Shown one piece after another: positions 32,974 through 45,600 of a stretch of DNA of 64,000 bases. The stretch spans positions 11,627,149-11,691,148 of the forward strand of contig NC_044916.1 in the NCBI RefSeq assembly GCF_003576645.1. The letters run 5' to 3'. A model generated the notes under the pieces. It was not told where the DNA came from and did not search any database. It saw nothing but the letters and a program-made list of their open reading frames with translations. The translations under genes and the position numbers were made by a program. The stretch comes from Ipomoea triloba (Eukaryota > Streptophyta > Magnoliopsida > Solanales > Convolvulaceae). How positions within the stretch are numbered: position 1 is the stretch's first letter; each line of letters starts with the position of its first letter.

Positions 32974-33271
32974 AAACATGGATGCATATGAAAGTTATGT
33001 CAACATAACTTATACTTTTATTTCTTTAATCTTATTTAAATAAAGAAAAATATTTTTTTAAATAAAATAATCTATGTAAGTATTATTCATGTATACAAAG
33101 AAAATTATGCATGAAAATCACATTAACATAACCTAGTAATTTAAGACACACACATATTCTAATTGCACTAATTAAAAAGTTTTAGAGCTAATATGATATT
33201 TTTTGTAATTTGAAGACACAAGACCAATTTTTTTGTTAGATCATAAGGACTTTAAACCCATACCATATTTA

Positions 33272-33664
33272 GTCATGTTTGGTAATATAATTAGTTTATT
33301 AGTTAATTTTGACTTGGTTAAACATACACTATAACTGTTTGATTAATTAGTATTTTTTTAATAGCTTATTGCTCTAATATGTTAAAATTCAAAAAGCTGC
33401 TCAAAGTAATTTTTTGACAAAGTTATTTTGCATGTAATCAGCTATCAATTAACAGCTAATTTACCAAAACATCTTTATACAATCAGTTAATGCTATCAAC
33501 TAGCAGTGTTGTAAAAACCGGCCTAGGCGGCGCCGTTTCGTTTTCACTGTTAGGCGGAAAAATATCGGTCGGGCGCCCGACTAGCGCCTAGCGCCTATTG
33601 CAACCATGTCAACTAGTCAAACCCACTAACTCAATCAGTTAACAGCTATTTACCAAACATCCAC
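33272..33664. mobile_element. Tourist-like MITE interrupted by a hAT-type MITE
   Basis: The left end GTCATGTTTGGTAA and right end TTACCAAACATCCAC are inverted and flanked by TTA (33269-33271, 33665-33667). Internal words such as AACAGCTATTTACCAAAC recall the MITE at 31562. A 105-bp element is inserted at 33504. Confidence 0.6.
33504..33608. mobile_element. 105-bp hAT-type MITE, TSD TCAACTAG
   Basis: The 8-bp duplication TCAACTAG (33496-33503 and 33609-33616) is exact. The ends CAGTGTTGTAA and, reversed, CATGGTTGCAA are imperfect inverted repeats. The body is very GC-rich (CGGCCTAGGCGGCGCC, GGTCGGGCGCCCGAC) in an AT-rich setting. An 8-bp duplication and CA(G/T)NGTTG ends point to the hAT superfamily. 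Confidence 0.75.
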
Positions 33665-34006
33665 TTAGACTAATCCTCATTCGCACCGGCCCGACACACC
33701 TAACCACTCTTAATAAATGAGAGTATATGACCACTCATGTCAATCAAGTTGGTTAGATGCAATTTACTTTTCATTAAAGACTAATTTGACTATTATATTC
33801 TCTCAATCTAAAAATAATAATAAGTGTGAATGAATGTTATACCTTTAATTTATGTCCGTTTTATTTGTTACTTTTTTATATATATACATTATGCTATAAG
33901 AATTATACTATACAATATTTTGATCAAAAATACTCATACCATTATAACTTCCGTTATCTTTTTCAACTATTATAAGCATACACATCCATCATCCACCATA
34001 TATTTT

Positions 34007-34071
34007 GAGTATTATCTGTTACAATATAATATCTGTTCATAACTATTTTCTCAACCTACTGAAGCACAAAT
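34007..34071 (-). repeat. SINE 3' tail fragment
   Basis: Complement reads GTGCTTCAGTAGGTTGAGAA and continues with AATAGTTATGAACAGATA, ending GTAACAGATAATACTC, the tail of the SINE family at 43355. Confidence 0.65.
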
Positions 34072-34297
34072 AGTGAATACCGCACAAGATCATTCGCACT
34101 AATATTAGACATTTATTTGTGTACATTGGGCATAAAAAATACTAGTTATTTAATTATTTAATATAAAATCTGAACTAAACACATGGAGTGCCGTGGATAT
34201 CTGGTTCACTGGTTTAAAAAGTGGGTCAAGTCCATATAAAGACTGTTAAAAATAACGGTGTCCAACTCCGGAAGCACGGAGTACACCTTCTGCATTT

Positions 34298-34306
34298 AAA
34301 TATAAA
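34298..34306 (+). promoter_or_regulatory. TATA-like box of the AIM1-like gene
   Basis: AAATATAAA lies 82 bp before the ATG at 34388, in a suitable position for the core promoter. Confidence 0.45.
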
Positions 34307-34387
34307 CCGCGTCAACACTTCATCACTATCTACTCGCTTTCCCTTTTCTGAATCAGTTTTTTTTCTGCAAATCCAAGTGGAAAGGAC

Positions 34388-37300
34388 ATGGCCGTGCCGA
34401 CTGTTACGATGGAGGTCGGAAACGACGCCGTTGCGCTCATCACCATCTCCAATCCTCCCGTTAACGCCTTAGCTCTTCAAAGTATGCTACTCTACTTTTC
34501 TCTCCGCCTATGCTTGCATAGGTTCGTTCGGCTTTTGATTAACTTTGTTGCGAATTCGTGTTGTAGTATTTGCGGGATTGAAGGAGAAGTTTACGGAGGC
34601 ATTGAGGAGAGACGATGTTAAAGCTATAGTTTTGACTGGTAAGTAATCGTTTAATCGTTAGGTTTTTCGGTTCAATTGTCGCTTTCACATATTCACAATT
34701 TTGCTGATTTCATTAGCTGATTTGGTATTGGTTATTGAACGTGTTGAACGAAGTTTTCCAAGTTGTAGTTAATAGGATTTTACTGTTTTTTTGTGTCTTT
34801 TGGTTATATATGGTTACGTCTGGGAATTAAATTCATTCCCTTTTTGTGCTGGTTTGTGAAGGTGATAAGATGTAATGTTTCGTTTAATTACAGGAAAGGG
34901 CGGGACGTTCTCTGGCGGTTTTGACATCAACGTATTTAAAAAAGTTCATGAGACTGGTAACATTTTGACTCTTTGAATTTGTTATATAGTATTATTTCTG
35001 TGATGGGGGTCTTCTTTTTTAGAACCAATGGAAACTTATATGAATCTGCAGGAGATAATTCTTTATTGCCTAATGTGTCTGTTGAACTCTTGTCCAACAC
35101 AATAGAAGGTTTGTCCCTTGATTTAAATTTTTTTCAATTTGATTTATTTTTTCTGATGGGTTCTTTTCTGTCTTTTAAACTCTTATTCTATATATATATA
35201 TTTTAAAATTTTGATTTGCCATTATTATTCACAGTGCTCCTCTTGGATATGTTTCTTTAGATGCCAAAAAACCTGTTGTTGCTGCCATGCAAGGACTTGC
35301 ACTTGGAGGTGGCTTAGAATTGGCAATGGTTTGTTGCTTATATACTACAGCAGCACTTCATGATTTATTACTATGCTTGTATATATTTAAATGTGTACAA
35401 TTATAAAACCCTTTTCCTGGTTTCTAATCTTCTTCTTAATCCATTACTTAGGCATGCCATGCACGCATTGCCGCAACTAGAGCTCAGCTTGGCTTGCCAG
35501 AGCTCAGCCTTGGTGTTATCCCTGGCTCTGGAGGTACAACTGTCAATTTGAATGTTTGATGTTTGTTCACTTTTTACTAAGATATTAGAATTAAATAGTT
35601 CTCTTTTAAGAGAGGAACTAAGTTTTGAAATTTTTATTTTCCTTGAAAGGCACACAGCGTCTTCCAAGACTTATTGGATTGCCAAAGGCTATTGAAATGA
35701 TGCGAGTAAGTAACTAAGTATGGTGTACCCATTCTGCAGAGGCTGAAAATAATGGCAACCACTTTATTTTTATTAAATCCTACTAGATGGCAATAAAATG
35801 CATTGAATGAGGAACAAAAAGATAGGTTGTGGTGGTTAAAAAAAAGTTTTTTGCTTGCACTGATGAAAGCTCAATAATGATGATTTGCAGACATCTAAAC
35901 CTATAACATCAGAAGAAGGGAATAAATTAGGTCTTGTTGATGCAGTTGTGCCCCCAGCAAAATTGATTGATGTGTCACGCCAATGGGCACTAGATATTGC
36001 TGCATGTCGCAAACCTTTGTTGCGTTCCCTTCACAGGACTGACAAACTTTGTGCCCTTTCAGAAGCACTCAATATTTTGAAAGTGGCTAGACAACAGGCA
36101 AAGCAAACTGCTCGCAATTTGCCTCATCACCTGATATGCATTGATGTAATTGAAGAAGGTATTCTCCATGGAGGACATAGTGGAGTGCTAGAGGTAATTT
36201 TTGTACAGTTTGATATGACAAACTTCCGTTTTCTTTCTGTCTCACTTCTCCCAGTCCAACTTTCCATCTCTTACAGTCTGGGTAAAAGTTAAGCAGCAAT
36301 GATACAAAATTTCAATTTTTTTTTTTTGGCAGGAGGCCAGAGTATTTAAGGAGAAGCTTGTATTATCAGATACTTCTAAAGGTCTTGTTCATGTATTTTT
36401 TGCACAAAGGGCGACATCTAAGGTAATCTTGGTGTAATTGACAATTATGGTACATTTTTTATTGACAATTTGATGCTAATATAAAGCATATTATGTTTAA
36501 TTGCCATAGGTGGCCAAAATATATTTTATTAGTTGCAAAACATGCTTAATCATTACTTATCAAAAAGTAAAAATGTGCTCAATTGTTGGTGCTTCTTCTG
36601 CTTATTTTTGTTTAAGACTTGGGTCTGTTATTTTAATGTATCTGTAGTCTTCAAAGTTAAGTCATGTTTGCAGTTTCATCTGTTCATCCAGCTATTTTGT
36701 ATGTTAAGTCACTTTGCAGATATCCTAGCTTGCTTAGACCAATGTTATCTTTATTTGCTAGGTAGGTGCCTAATTAACTGATCCAAATTATACGGAATTG
36801 CATAAGACGGCCAAAATTGGACCATGAGTATTTTCAAAGCTGATCAACCTATATTGCCCACTTACCCCCAGGAAAAATTTTGACTTGCAGAAAAAATGCG
36901 TAGGAAATTAAATTAATAATAGCATTGTATTTGTGATTTTTTGCACTTATTCTGTTGTGGTACAGTGGTAGTCAGGATTTCTTTAGCAGCTATAGCATTC
37001 ACCATTTGGTTTAGCCTTGCTTTCTCTATCTTCCCTAGTGTATGCTGAGTTTGTAGCTTACATAGCTTGGAACTGATCATTAACTTTGGTTATACCTATT
37101 AAACTTGTTTGTGGGTGGTTTGTTTTCTGCTTTAGGATCTATTCCCTCTCTTTGATTTTGTGATTGGTATAATGTTTGAACATCAATTCCTCATCAAATT
37201 GTCTTGCTTATGCTCGTACAATGTCATAGAACTATTTATGTGTTATCCTATTGGATTCATAAGTAAATTCTTACTGGGATCTATGGCTCAAACATCTTTC

Positions 37301-40300
37301 TGACTTTCGTGCCAGGTGCCTAGCATCACTGATATAGGCCTCAAACCAACATCAATAAAGAAAGTTGCTGTTATTGGTGGGGGTTTAATGGGTTCTGGTA
37401 TAGCTACAGCTCTTATTCTGAGCAATATAACTGTTATTCTTAAGGAAATTAACCCTGAATACCTTCGCAAGGGATTAGAAACCATTGAAGGTAATTGACA
37501 TTTATTATTATGGAGCTGATATGTATTTTTGGTAATTGATGCCTTCTTGCTGAAAACATAATTGAGTTCTTGAGCATTTCTGATTATTGTGTTGTGGTCT
37601 TATGTTGTAATGCTTATATACTGCAGGAAATGTTCGTGGTTTGGTATCAAGGAAGAAGTTGGCTCAAGACAAAGCTGAAAAGTCTCTGTCAATTCTTAAA
37701 GGTGCACTGGATTACTCAGAATTTAGGGATGTGGATATGGTTATAGAGGTACATGTTTTAACTTTTAACTTTTAACTTGCATTGCTATTTTGAATTATCT
37801 GATAATTGAGTTTGTACATTTTCTTACCCTTTTAGGATTTTCAGTTAATTACTTGCTTTTCTGAGATAATCCTGGTCATGATCCAAAACGACTAGCATGC
37901 TATAGTTTATACCTATATCATTATATTATTATAACCTGTTAATGTGGTCAGATCTTGATTGCAGGCTGTGATTGAAAATGTTCCACTGAAACAAAAGATA
38001 TTCAGTGACATTGAGGAGGCATGCCCTTCACATTGTATTTTGGCAACCAACACATCAACTATAGACCTCAACATAATTGGCGAGAAGACCAGATCTCAAG
38101 ATCGGATTATAGGGGCCCACTTTTTTAGGTAAGTTTTATCATTCTTCTTGAGTGTTTTTTATTTTTTAAGATCCTCCAATCAACCCTAATTTAATTCTGT
38201 TACAACCAGTCCTGCTCATGTGATGCCTCTGTTGGAGATTGTACGGACAGAGAAGACTTCAGCTCAAACAATTCTTGACCTTATTACAGTTGGGAAAGCA
38301 ATAAAAAAAGTACCAGTTGTTGTTGGTAATTGTACTGGCTTTGCTGTCAATAGGACCTTCTTTCCATACGCGCAGGGAGCACATTTCCTGGTCAATTTGG
38401 GAGTGGATGTTTTCAGGATTGACAAGCTAATTGCAGATTTTGGTCTCCCTATGGGCCCATTCCAGTAATTAACTAATTATCTTTCCTTTATATGATACGA
38501 TTTATCTGCATTTCTTTGTGAGTATGTCTGACCATTGGACTATTTCTCAATTGCCAAGGTGGTGATTTTTCCCCTCATTTTGTCATTGACCTGGGTTAGC
38601 AATCATATTTGGCTTTTACATGTTATACTTTACCACAACGATAAGTAAATAACATGGAGTAGTATTATGATAGTACTCTATCCAATATTTTACTATTTGA
38701 CATAACAGTGCTTAGTTATTCTGTTTTGCATTTTCATTAACTGAAACAATGTTGAGGAGATAATTGTGAATATTTAAGCTTATTGAAGATAAGTGTATTA
38801 AAATCATGTTTTCAGGCTTCAAGATTTATCAGGATATGGTGTTGCTGTTGCAGTAGGAAAAGAATTTTCTTCTGCTTTTGCAGACCGTACATATAGCTCT
38901 CCTTTGCTTGACCTCCTTATTAAAAGTGGACGGAATGGTAATATATTACTAATTACCTTCTTCATAATTGCTTCCTAGGAGTTTTTGCCCCATATCCACA
39001 TTGACCCTGGTTTGCAGGTAAAAATAATGGAAAAGGATACTACATTTATGAGAAGGGAAGTAAACCAAAACCTGATCCTTCAGTACTTCCACTTGTAGAG
39101 CAGTCTAGAAGGCTCACTAACATTATGCCTGGAGGGAAGGTATTATTACTCTTATTAAATGACAAACTTAAAGTTTAAAGCAATTCTTTAATTGTTTCAA
39201 AAGAGGCAGTAAATGTTGCATGAGTTATTTAGAACCAATTTTTTTACTTGTATAGTGAGTAATTTACATCTTAAAATGATTTGCAGCCGATATCTATCAC
39301 CGACCAAGAAATTGTCGAGATGGTACTGTTTCCTGTTGTTAATGAGGCATGTCGAGTCTTGGATGAAGGGATAGTTCGAGCATCAGATCTTGATGTTGCT
39401 TCTGTTCTTGGAATGAGTTTCCCATCTTACCGGTAATTATTTCCAATTTCATTAAAAATCAGTAGTAGCCATCTTTTATATTGCACAGACAACAAGGTGT
39501 CTCTTTCTGAGAGATTTGCGATGTCTCCTAAGTCCTAAATCCTAAGTTAGCCTTTAGGATTAGAATGTAACAACTAGGAGGAGACCATATTACTTGCACA
39601 GAATATAGCAACATGAGCTATTTCACACTTCCACTAGATATTAGGATCAAAGCTTAGGTTAATTAATTAAAAATGCTACGCTCCGCTCCTTATATCCTCA
39701 GACATGGCAATAAAACTTTTATATTCATCGGCTGCTCATGAATTGGTTGACGCCACTATGATTTAAAAAATACATATACTTCACAATTACGTACCCCCCC
39801 CCCCCCCCCNNNNNNNNNNNNNNNNNNNNNNNNNNNNNNNNNNNNNNNNNNNNNNNNNNNNNNNNNNNNNNNNNNNNNNNNNNNNNNNNNNNNNNNNNNN
39901 NNNNNNNNNNNNNNNNNNNNNNNNNNNNNNNNNNNNNNNNNNNNNNNNNNNNNNNNNNNNNNNNNNNNNNNNNNNNNNNNNNNNNNNNNNNNNNNNNNNN
40001 NNNNNNNNNNNNNNNNNNNNNNNNNNNNNNNNNNNNNNNNNNNNNNNNNNNNNNNNNNNNNNNNNNNNNNNNNNNNNNNNNNNNNNNNNNNNNNNNNNNN
40101 NNNNNNNNNNNNNNNNNNNNNNNNNNNNNNNNNNNNNNNNNNNNNNNNNNNNNNNNNNNNNNNNNNNNNNNNNNNNNNNNNNNNNNNNNNNNNNNNNNNN
40201 NNNNNNNNNNNNNNNNNNNNNNNNNNGGGGCCCCCCCCCCCCCCCCAAAAAAAAAAATCAATGTCACAAGAGGTGAACATTAAAGCAAAATTCTAGAGGG

Positions 40301-40912
40301 GAGTGTAGCGTGTACTATAGGTTATTTCCTACTTGATTATTTCTTTACAAAAAAAAAAGAAGATAAGATAGTTGTCCTATGAAATCAGGGTAGTGGGACA
40401 GCATAAGATTGCCCAATGTTAAAGAGTGTTAGAGTGCTACTGACAAATCATTTTAACATTGGCAGTGGCGGAATTGTTTTCTGGGCAGACACTGTTGGTG
40501 CCATGCACATATACAGTAGCCTCAAGAAGTGGTCAGAACTGTACAACATTGGTAACTTCTTCAAGCCATCAAGATTCTTAGAAGAGAGAGCACTGAAAGG
40601 CATCCGATTGGTAACTTCTCTTCACCTTTTTGTTGGTCGATGAATTATTCTCTTCTCCCATGCCAACTCAATGTAGTACTAGTAGTAGGCCAAAGTAAAT
40701 CGAGACTGGAAAAACTAGAAGTAAAAGAACCGCCCATATACCTGGTGTTGTGAACCTCAGAGTATTTTTACCATTTAGCTTAAGACATTTTCTCACCAGA
40801 GTTCTTAAGATCAATCCTCATTTCTATTATATGTAAAAGAAAAATAATGTAAACCCTTTTAATGCAGAGTGCACCTGCTTCGACATCTTCAGCTACAAGA
40901 TCGCGTATCTAA
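34388..40912 (+). CDS. AIM1: Peroxisomal beta-oxidation multifunctional protein, AIM1-like
   Basis: Eighteen exons join to 726 codons: 34388-34481, 34567-34638, 34894-34956, 35052-35108, 35261-35328, 35452-35533, 35650-35705, 35891-36193, 36333-36422, 37316-37490, 37627-37748, 37965-38128, 38210-38464, 38816-38937, 39018-39139, 39287-39432, 40466-40610, 40868-40912. The N-terminal half is 2-trans-enoyl-CoA hydratase (SGGFDI oxyanion region; catalytic glutamates in GGGLELAM, residue 115, and GLPELSLG, residue 135). The C-terminal half is L-3-hydroxyacyl-CoA dehydrogenase (NAD loop GGGLMG at 316-321, HFFSPAH near 450). The C-terminus SRI is a non-canonical peroxisomal targeting signal type 1. 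Length and the PISITDQEIVEM and SVLGMSF segments match AIM1 better than MFP2. It serves fatty-acid, jasmonate and benzoate side-chain shortening. The long intron 16 contains an N gap. Confidence 0.93.
39794..40242. other. Assembly gap in AIM1 intron 16, flanked by homopolymers
   Basis: Ns run from 39811 to 40226. A C run precedes them and GGGG plus a C run and an A run follow. The mixture suggests a hard-to-sequence homopolymer and an artificial join. The exons on both sides are complete and in phase. Confidence 0.9.
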
Positions 40913-42020
40913 GACACTGTTTGCCTGATGATCCAACCTTCGGTATGTAGAAATATGCCCGGATGGAAATAAATCCGTATGCTGCCCAATAAAAATGTAT
41001 GCATAATAGAATTGTTCATTTATTTTTATTTTTTACAAGTTTCAAAATTGTTATTTAGAGGTATCTTTTCCCTTGCCTAATAAGTCATGGAATTACATTC
41101 TAATTCAATGTTGTTGGAAGTGTTATCCTAAATTAGGAGGGATCATATTGTCTACAAATAAAACATTTTACTCCGTATCTTTTTAAATCGGAAAGTGTTA
41201 TGTATGACTAATTGATTTATTCTTTTGTAATTCAAGTTTGTAACATTGATTCAAAAAAATTGTCAACTTTGTGCAATTCGATCTCGCATAGTCAACTGGG
41301 GTTTTGAACTGTTGAGGCTGGCAAACTATGATCCACGCAATGCAATGCGGACCATAACGAAAAAATGAATTTTTAATATATTAAAAGTTCATTATTTATG
41401 TACTAAATGTACATTATACAAAATAACACACAATAATGATTGATTAATATCGATTACTAGCCAATTCTCACACTCAGAAGCATAGACCAGACATTCCTCA
41501 TATAGTAAAACCAACTCTTACTTAATGAGCCTTTTAAGGTCTTCATTTGATTTGGTCCATCAAGGCAATTTTAATAAAGCAGATTATATTGTGGACCACA
41601 AATAAATATTCATTTTAAAATGTTTATTTATAAGTAATATAATAAATATTAAAAAATGAACCTTTAATATACGAAAAATAAATTTTATATCAGTGATCCA
41701 TAATACAATATGAATCATGGCCCGGGGTATAATGGCTGCTGTAATCGTAAGTATGCATCCTACTTGCAGAAATTTTACTATCATATGTGACATGGCACTG
41801 CAATATATGCTTCATTTTGGCAGAGAAGCAGAGATGAATTCAAAAAGAATACCTTTGGGGGGGGGGGGGGGGGGGGGGGGGTGTTAATATCTTCACCTGA
41901 AACTGAGACAGTTCTGACAATTATTAGAAAATTACATCTTATGCACATAAGGCTAAGGCTAGTGCTTCAACAGAAGGACAAAAATTTTCATACATTATCA
42001 GTTAACAGTGTGCAAATCGC
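40913..42020. other. AIM1 3' region and intergenic sequence
   Basis: AIM1 3' untranslated sequence probably extends to about 41100. Bases 41330-41420 and 41580-41720 carry related words (GGACCATAACGAAAAAATGAA, GATCCATAATACAATATGAA) of an unclassified repeat. A run of 25 G lies at 41857-41881. No gene is recognised. Confidence 0.6.
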
Positions 42021-42655
42021 ATGAAACTGGTTAGTGCTATCAAATGGGGACTAATAGACAGTGGAATAAGATTACCAAGATACATTAGTGTTGAGCAAAT
42101 CCAGAACTATATCTCTGTAAGGTGCCATTCAATTTTTGGGCTTTTGATCGCCAATCTCTCCCAAGGAAGGAATGTTCAGGAAATGGTTATTACCAGCATC
42201 TGCAGTCGTGATAGTACCCATTTCATTTGTGGTGTTCTTTACTGACGTTGAAATGGTTGAATAGCAGACTTGGTAACAACGCCATTGGTATGGGGTACCT
42301 GTAGATTCCGTGTTTCAGCTACAGCGGTGCCATTGCAGATCACATCCTTTTGGTATACTGACACTGAAGCCCGTGCCATTGAAGAACATCTTGTTTCTGT
42401 GGAGAACAATACATGGAGTTCGTCAAATAATCAGGTGAGTTACATTAAACGAAAGTAGTGACTAAAATGGAATGAAAAGTATGAGCGAATGAACTATCAT
42501 GGCCATTCTAGTTTTAATGTTATGTAACAACAGGACTTGATGGCACACAAGATGTCAGGGAAAACGCCTCCAGGGTCCAGGGCTTACTTATGGTTTGTCA
42601 GTTCAAGAAAATGCAGAAGTTCATGTAGTAACTTACTTGCCTTTTATTTCTCCTA
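42021..42655 (+). other. Exon-like plus-strand segment, unrecognised
   Basis: A frame starting MKLVSAIKWGLIDSGIRLPR and continuing YISVEQIQNYISVRCHSIFG looks protein-like. It degrades after about 42140 through frameshifts and stops. A later frame (TEARAIEEHLVSVENN, 42360-42432) ends at a possible GTGAGT donor, and an acceptor AACAACAG at about 42534 leads to a short frame that ends opposite the TCX stop codon. This could be a gene remnant or a transcript overlapping the neighbour tail to tail. I do not recognise the protein. Confidence 0.3.
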
Positions 42656-45600
42656 AAGTAATGAGTTTGTTAAGACAATCGCGGAACTTTGTCAAAACAA
42701 CCCTTTCTTGCTCCGCATAAACTTCAGTCACACCTTGCCCGTGGAGCGACTGGGAAGCCGTTTTACAGCCAAGGTTTGATAATTCGGTAGGGGAAGCAGC
42801 AACTTCATCACACATCAGTGCTAATGTTCCAGGAGACATTGGCCTCCGTTTTGACACATCAGAACCATCCAAATTAGGTTCATCCGGGCTTGGTTTTTCA
42901 ACATGGTCCAAACTAGAACAATCATCATGCAAAGGCTTCTCAACAGAATCTTTCTTATTCTCGAACTGCTCTTGAGATGATGAGGCAAGCGATGTTTCTT
43001 TCCACTCCCGTGCCTGCTTTTCTCTTGCTTTCGTTTCATCTGGAAGTATTAGAAATTGCAAATCCGTGGTCATTATAAGAAAATCTTTGCTGATACGTGA
43101 AAAGAATAAGCACCAAGACCAACAAAATTAACCAAGACAACCTTAGTAAAAAATGCTTAATAATAATTTTGTATTGTCCTGTAAGGTATAACCATTTGGT
43201 TTAGAAGGGGGCATTTCATATGGAATATATATATATATATATTGTTCTAGCACCGACATAGGAACTTGCAAGAGGTCCCTTAATTTGGAAGAGAAAATGC
43301 TTAACACATTGATCATATTAGCTGATTTCTTATCGCTAGACATCACAATTTAGAGGCCAAAGACCTTGTGGTCTAGTGGCACCCGGTTGCACCCCCACAT
43401 GGGAGGGGTAGGTTCGAGCCTCAGTGGAGGCGATATTGGCTTTTTATGCTTCATTTGGTTGAGAAAGTAGCTATGAATAGATACTACATTGTAACAGAGT
43501 AAATAGTACTCAAAAAAGAAAAAAGACATCACAATTTAGAAGCAAATTAGCCTTCTCAATCTAAAGAATCTCAAAGTGCAAGAAGATTTTTTGGAACAGG
43601 AACCTAGGAGATTATGAGAACAATAGAGATAAAAGAAAAGTGTGATCAATGTAATCAGGCACTCTAAAGTACTTATAACCCTTAAATGAGATAAGGGGCG
43701 AAAGATCTAAGTATTATGAATCTACCTGCAAGTATCTTGGCAGCTTCCCTTGAATAATAGACCAATACCGAGCAAAGGTCCTTCATATCGAGCGGTTGGA
43801 TTACGTCTGCTAACAGGGACCTTCGGCAGCAATGCAGATAGTGAGTTTACCGAAAAGAAGTAAACGTACACTGAGGAAATATTCTTGTACCTGTAAGTAA
43901 ATTTGGAATGGCCCAGAGCCGCTGCCTTTCCAACATGAGCAGCAGGAATTGAAGATACCTTAGAGGGCGGTACAAAAGATTTGATATGGTTGGGCTATAA
44001 AAACATCAAGGGACAATAGAAAACCATAAAAAACAATCAGAATTTCACAATTTCACCAAGCTTGCTGTAAAATGCATCGGCCATTCAACCAGTTAATCCA
44101 ATTGAACATATTTCAAAGTTCAGAAGACCGCTTTTAATCACCTGCAGAAACTGCCCGAGTTCGTGTACAGGGTTTTTTGTCATTGACCCAAAATAGAGCT
44201 CCTGGCACTTCCGTTTCTTGTTCACCGGAGGAGATCCATAGCCGGAGGCTCCAATGGCACCAGTTATGGCAGCATTTGCTGCCTGCTGCAGATATGCCAC
44301 ATTATTGGCATGATCTCCATGAAAGAGAGCCCGCCTCTCTTCACCTCCTTCAAAATTTTTGCAATCCAAGCATTTACAATTTTCAGAACAAAGGATGTTG
44401 GCTTGGAAACACTCACAGTACTTTTTAAGGCATCCCGACTTCTTGCAGTGGCATCCTTTGTTATGTTTTCCTAGGATTAGCCCATCACGAGCTTCGTCCT
44501 AAGTATTACATAATCGAAGACCATCAACAATTCAACATAGCAGTAATAAGAATTCGTACAATTTATACACTACAAAGTCACAATGGTTTTGAGATTACCT
44601 TATCACGAACTCCAAGGGGACTGCTAGCAATCTTAGGCCTGAATGCATTTGGATTACGCTCCAAAATTGCTTCAACAGCTTCTCGCTTGGCAGCTTCATT
44701 TTCTATATTATTGTGACAATTTACACAGTTGCACCCATCACAATATATGCCAGACGCAAAGCATTCACAATACCTGATCCATAGCCAAGAAAACAAACAA
44801 AAAAAAAGGAAAGGAAAATAAAATCATATGACTGACATTACTACCATAAGTTCATAACAACTAATACAGAGAATATAGTTATAAAAATTTTAGTGACTAT
44901 TTCAGATGAGAATCAAGGAGGTTGGTCCATAGTTGTCATTCGTCAAAACTCTGTTAGCAGTGTATATAATAGTTTTCTTTACCAAAATATGAAAAACAGG
45001 AGCCAAAAGTGATCAACTAATGAACAGTGTCTCCATACGTTAAGGTGTGTTTGGAAGAGCAGTTGGAGCAATCTATCACTCCAACCACAGAAATCTCAAC
45101 CGAAGAGGCAAGGGTCCAATGAGAGTAGTGTGTTCGAAACAGTTCAACCGCTCATTTAACTAATATTCAATGAGAAACATATCTTAATTGATTGCATATG
45201 AGAATATCCATGGGCGCCCTATGTGTTTCAGATTTTACTAGTCCTAGTATTTCACTTGCATCAATGCATTTAGCTTGCCAATATATTGAAATAAATATAG
45301 AAAATCAGCAGCTCCATATTAAGCACCAAATGAATGAAGCCAATACTAGATAGCTGTTCAAATATTAAAATTCCTAATAAATCCATAAGCTTTACTTCAT
45401 TCCTTCCTTGTTCCAGAAACATAAATTAATCACCCAAGAAAAACTTTAATATTCAACCAAGCATTTAGGCCTTACCAACTTGAACCATTATAATCTACAA
45501 AGTAAAGGCTTTCCTTATTTCATTCAATGTGATAACCAAATTTATCAGCAGTTCATTAATGAAAGAAAGCGCATGATGAGAGCCAAAAGCTTACAACTTC

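Noticed and set aside
38220..38468. Apparent stop codon after GPFQ in the AIM1 gene
   Set aside because: The TAA belongs to the intron; a GTAATT donor at 38465 and the acceptor before 38816 restore the frame.
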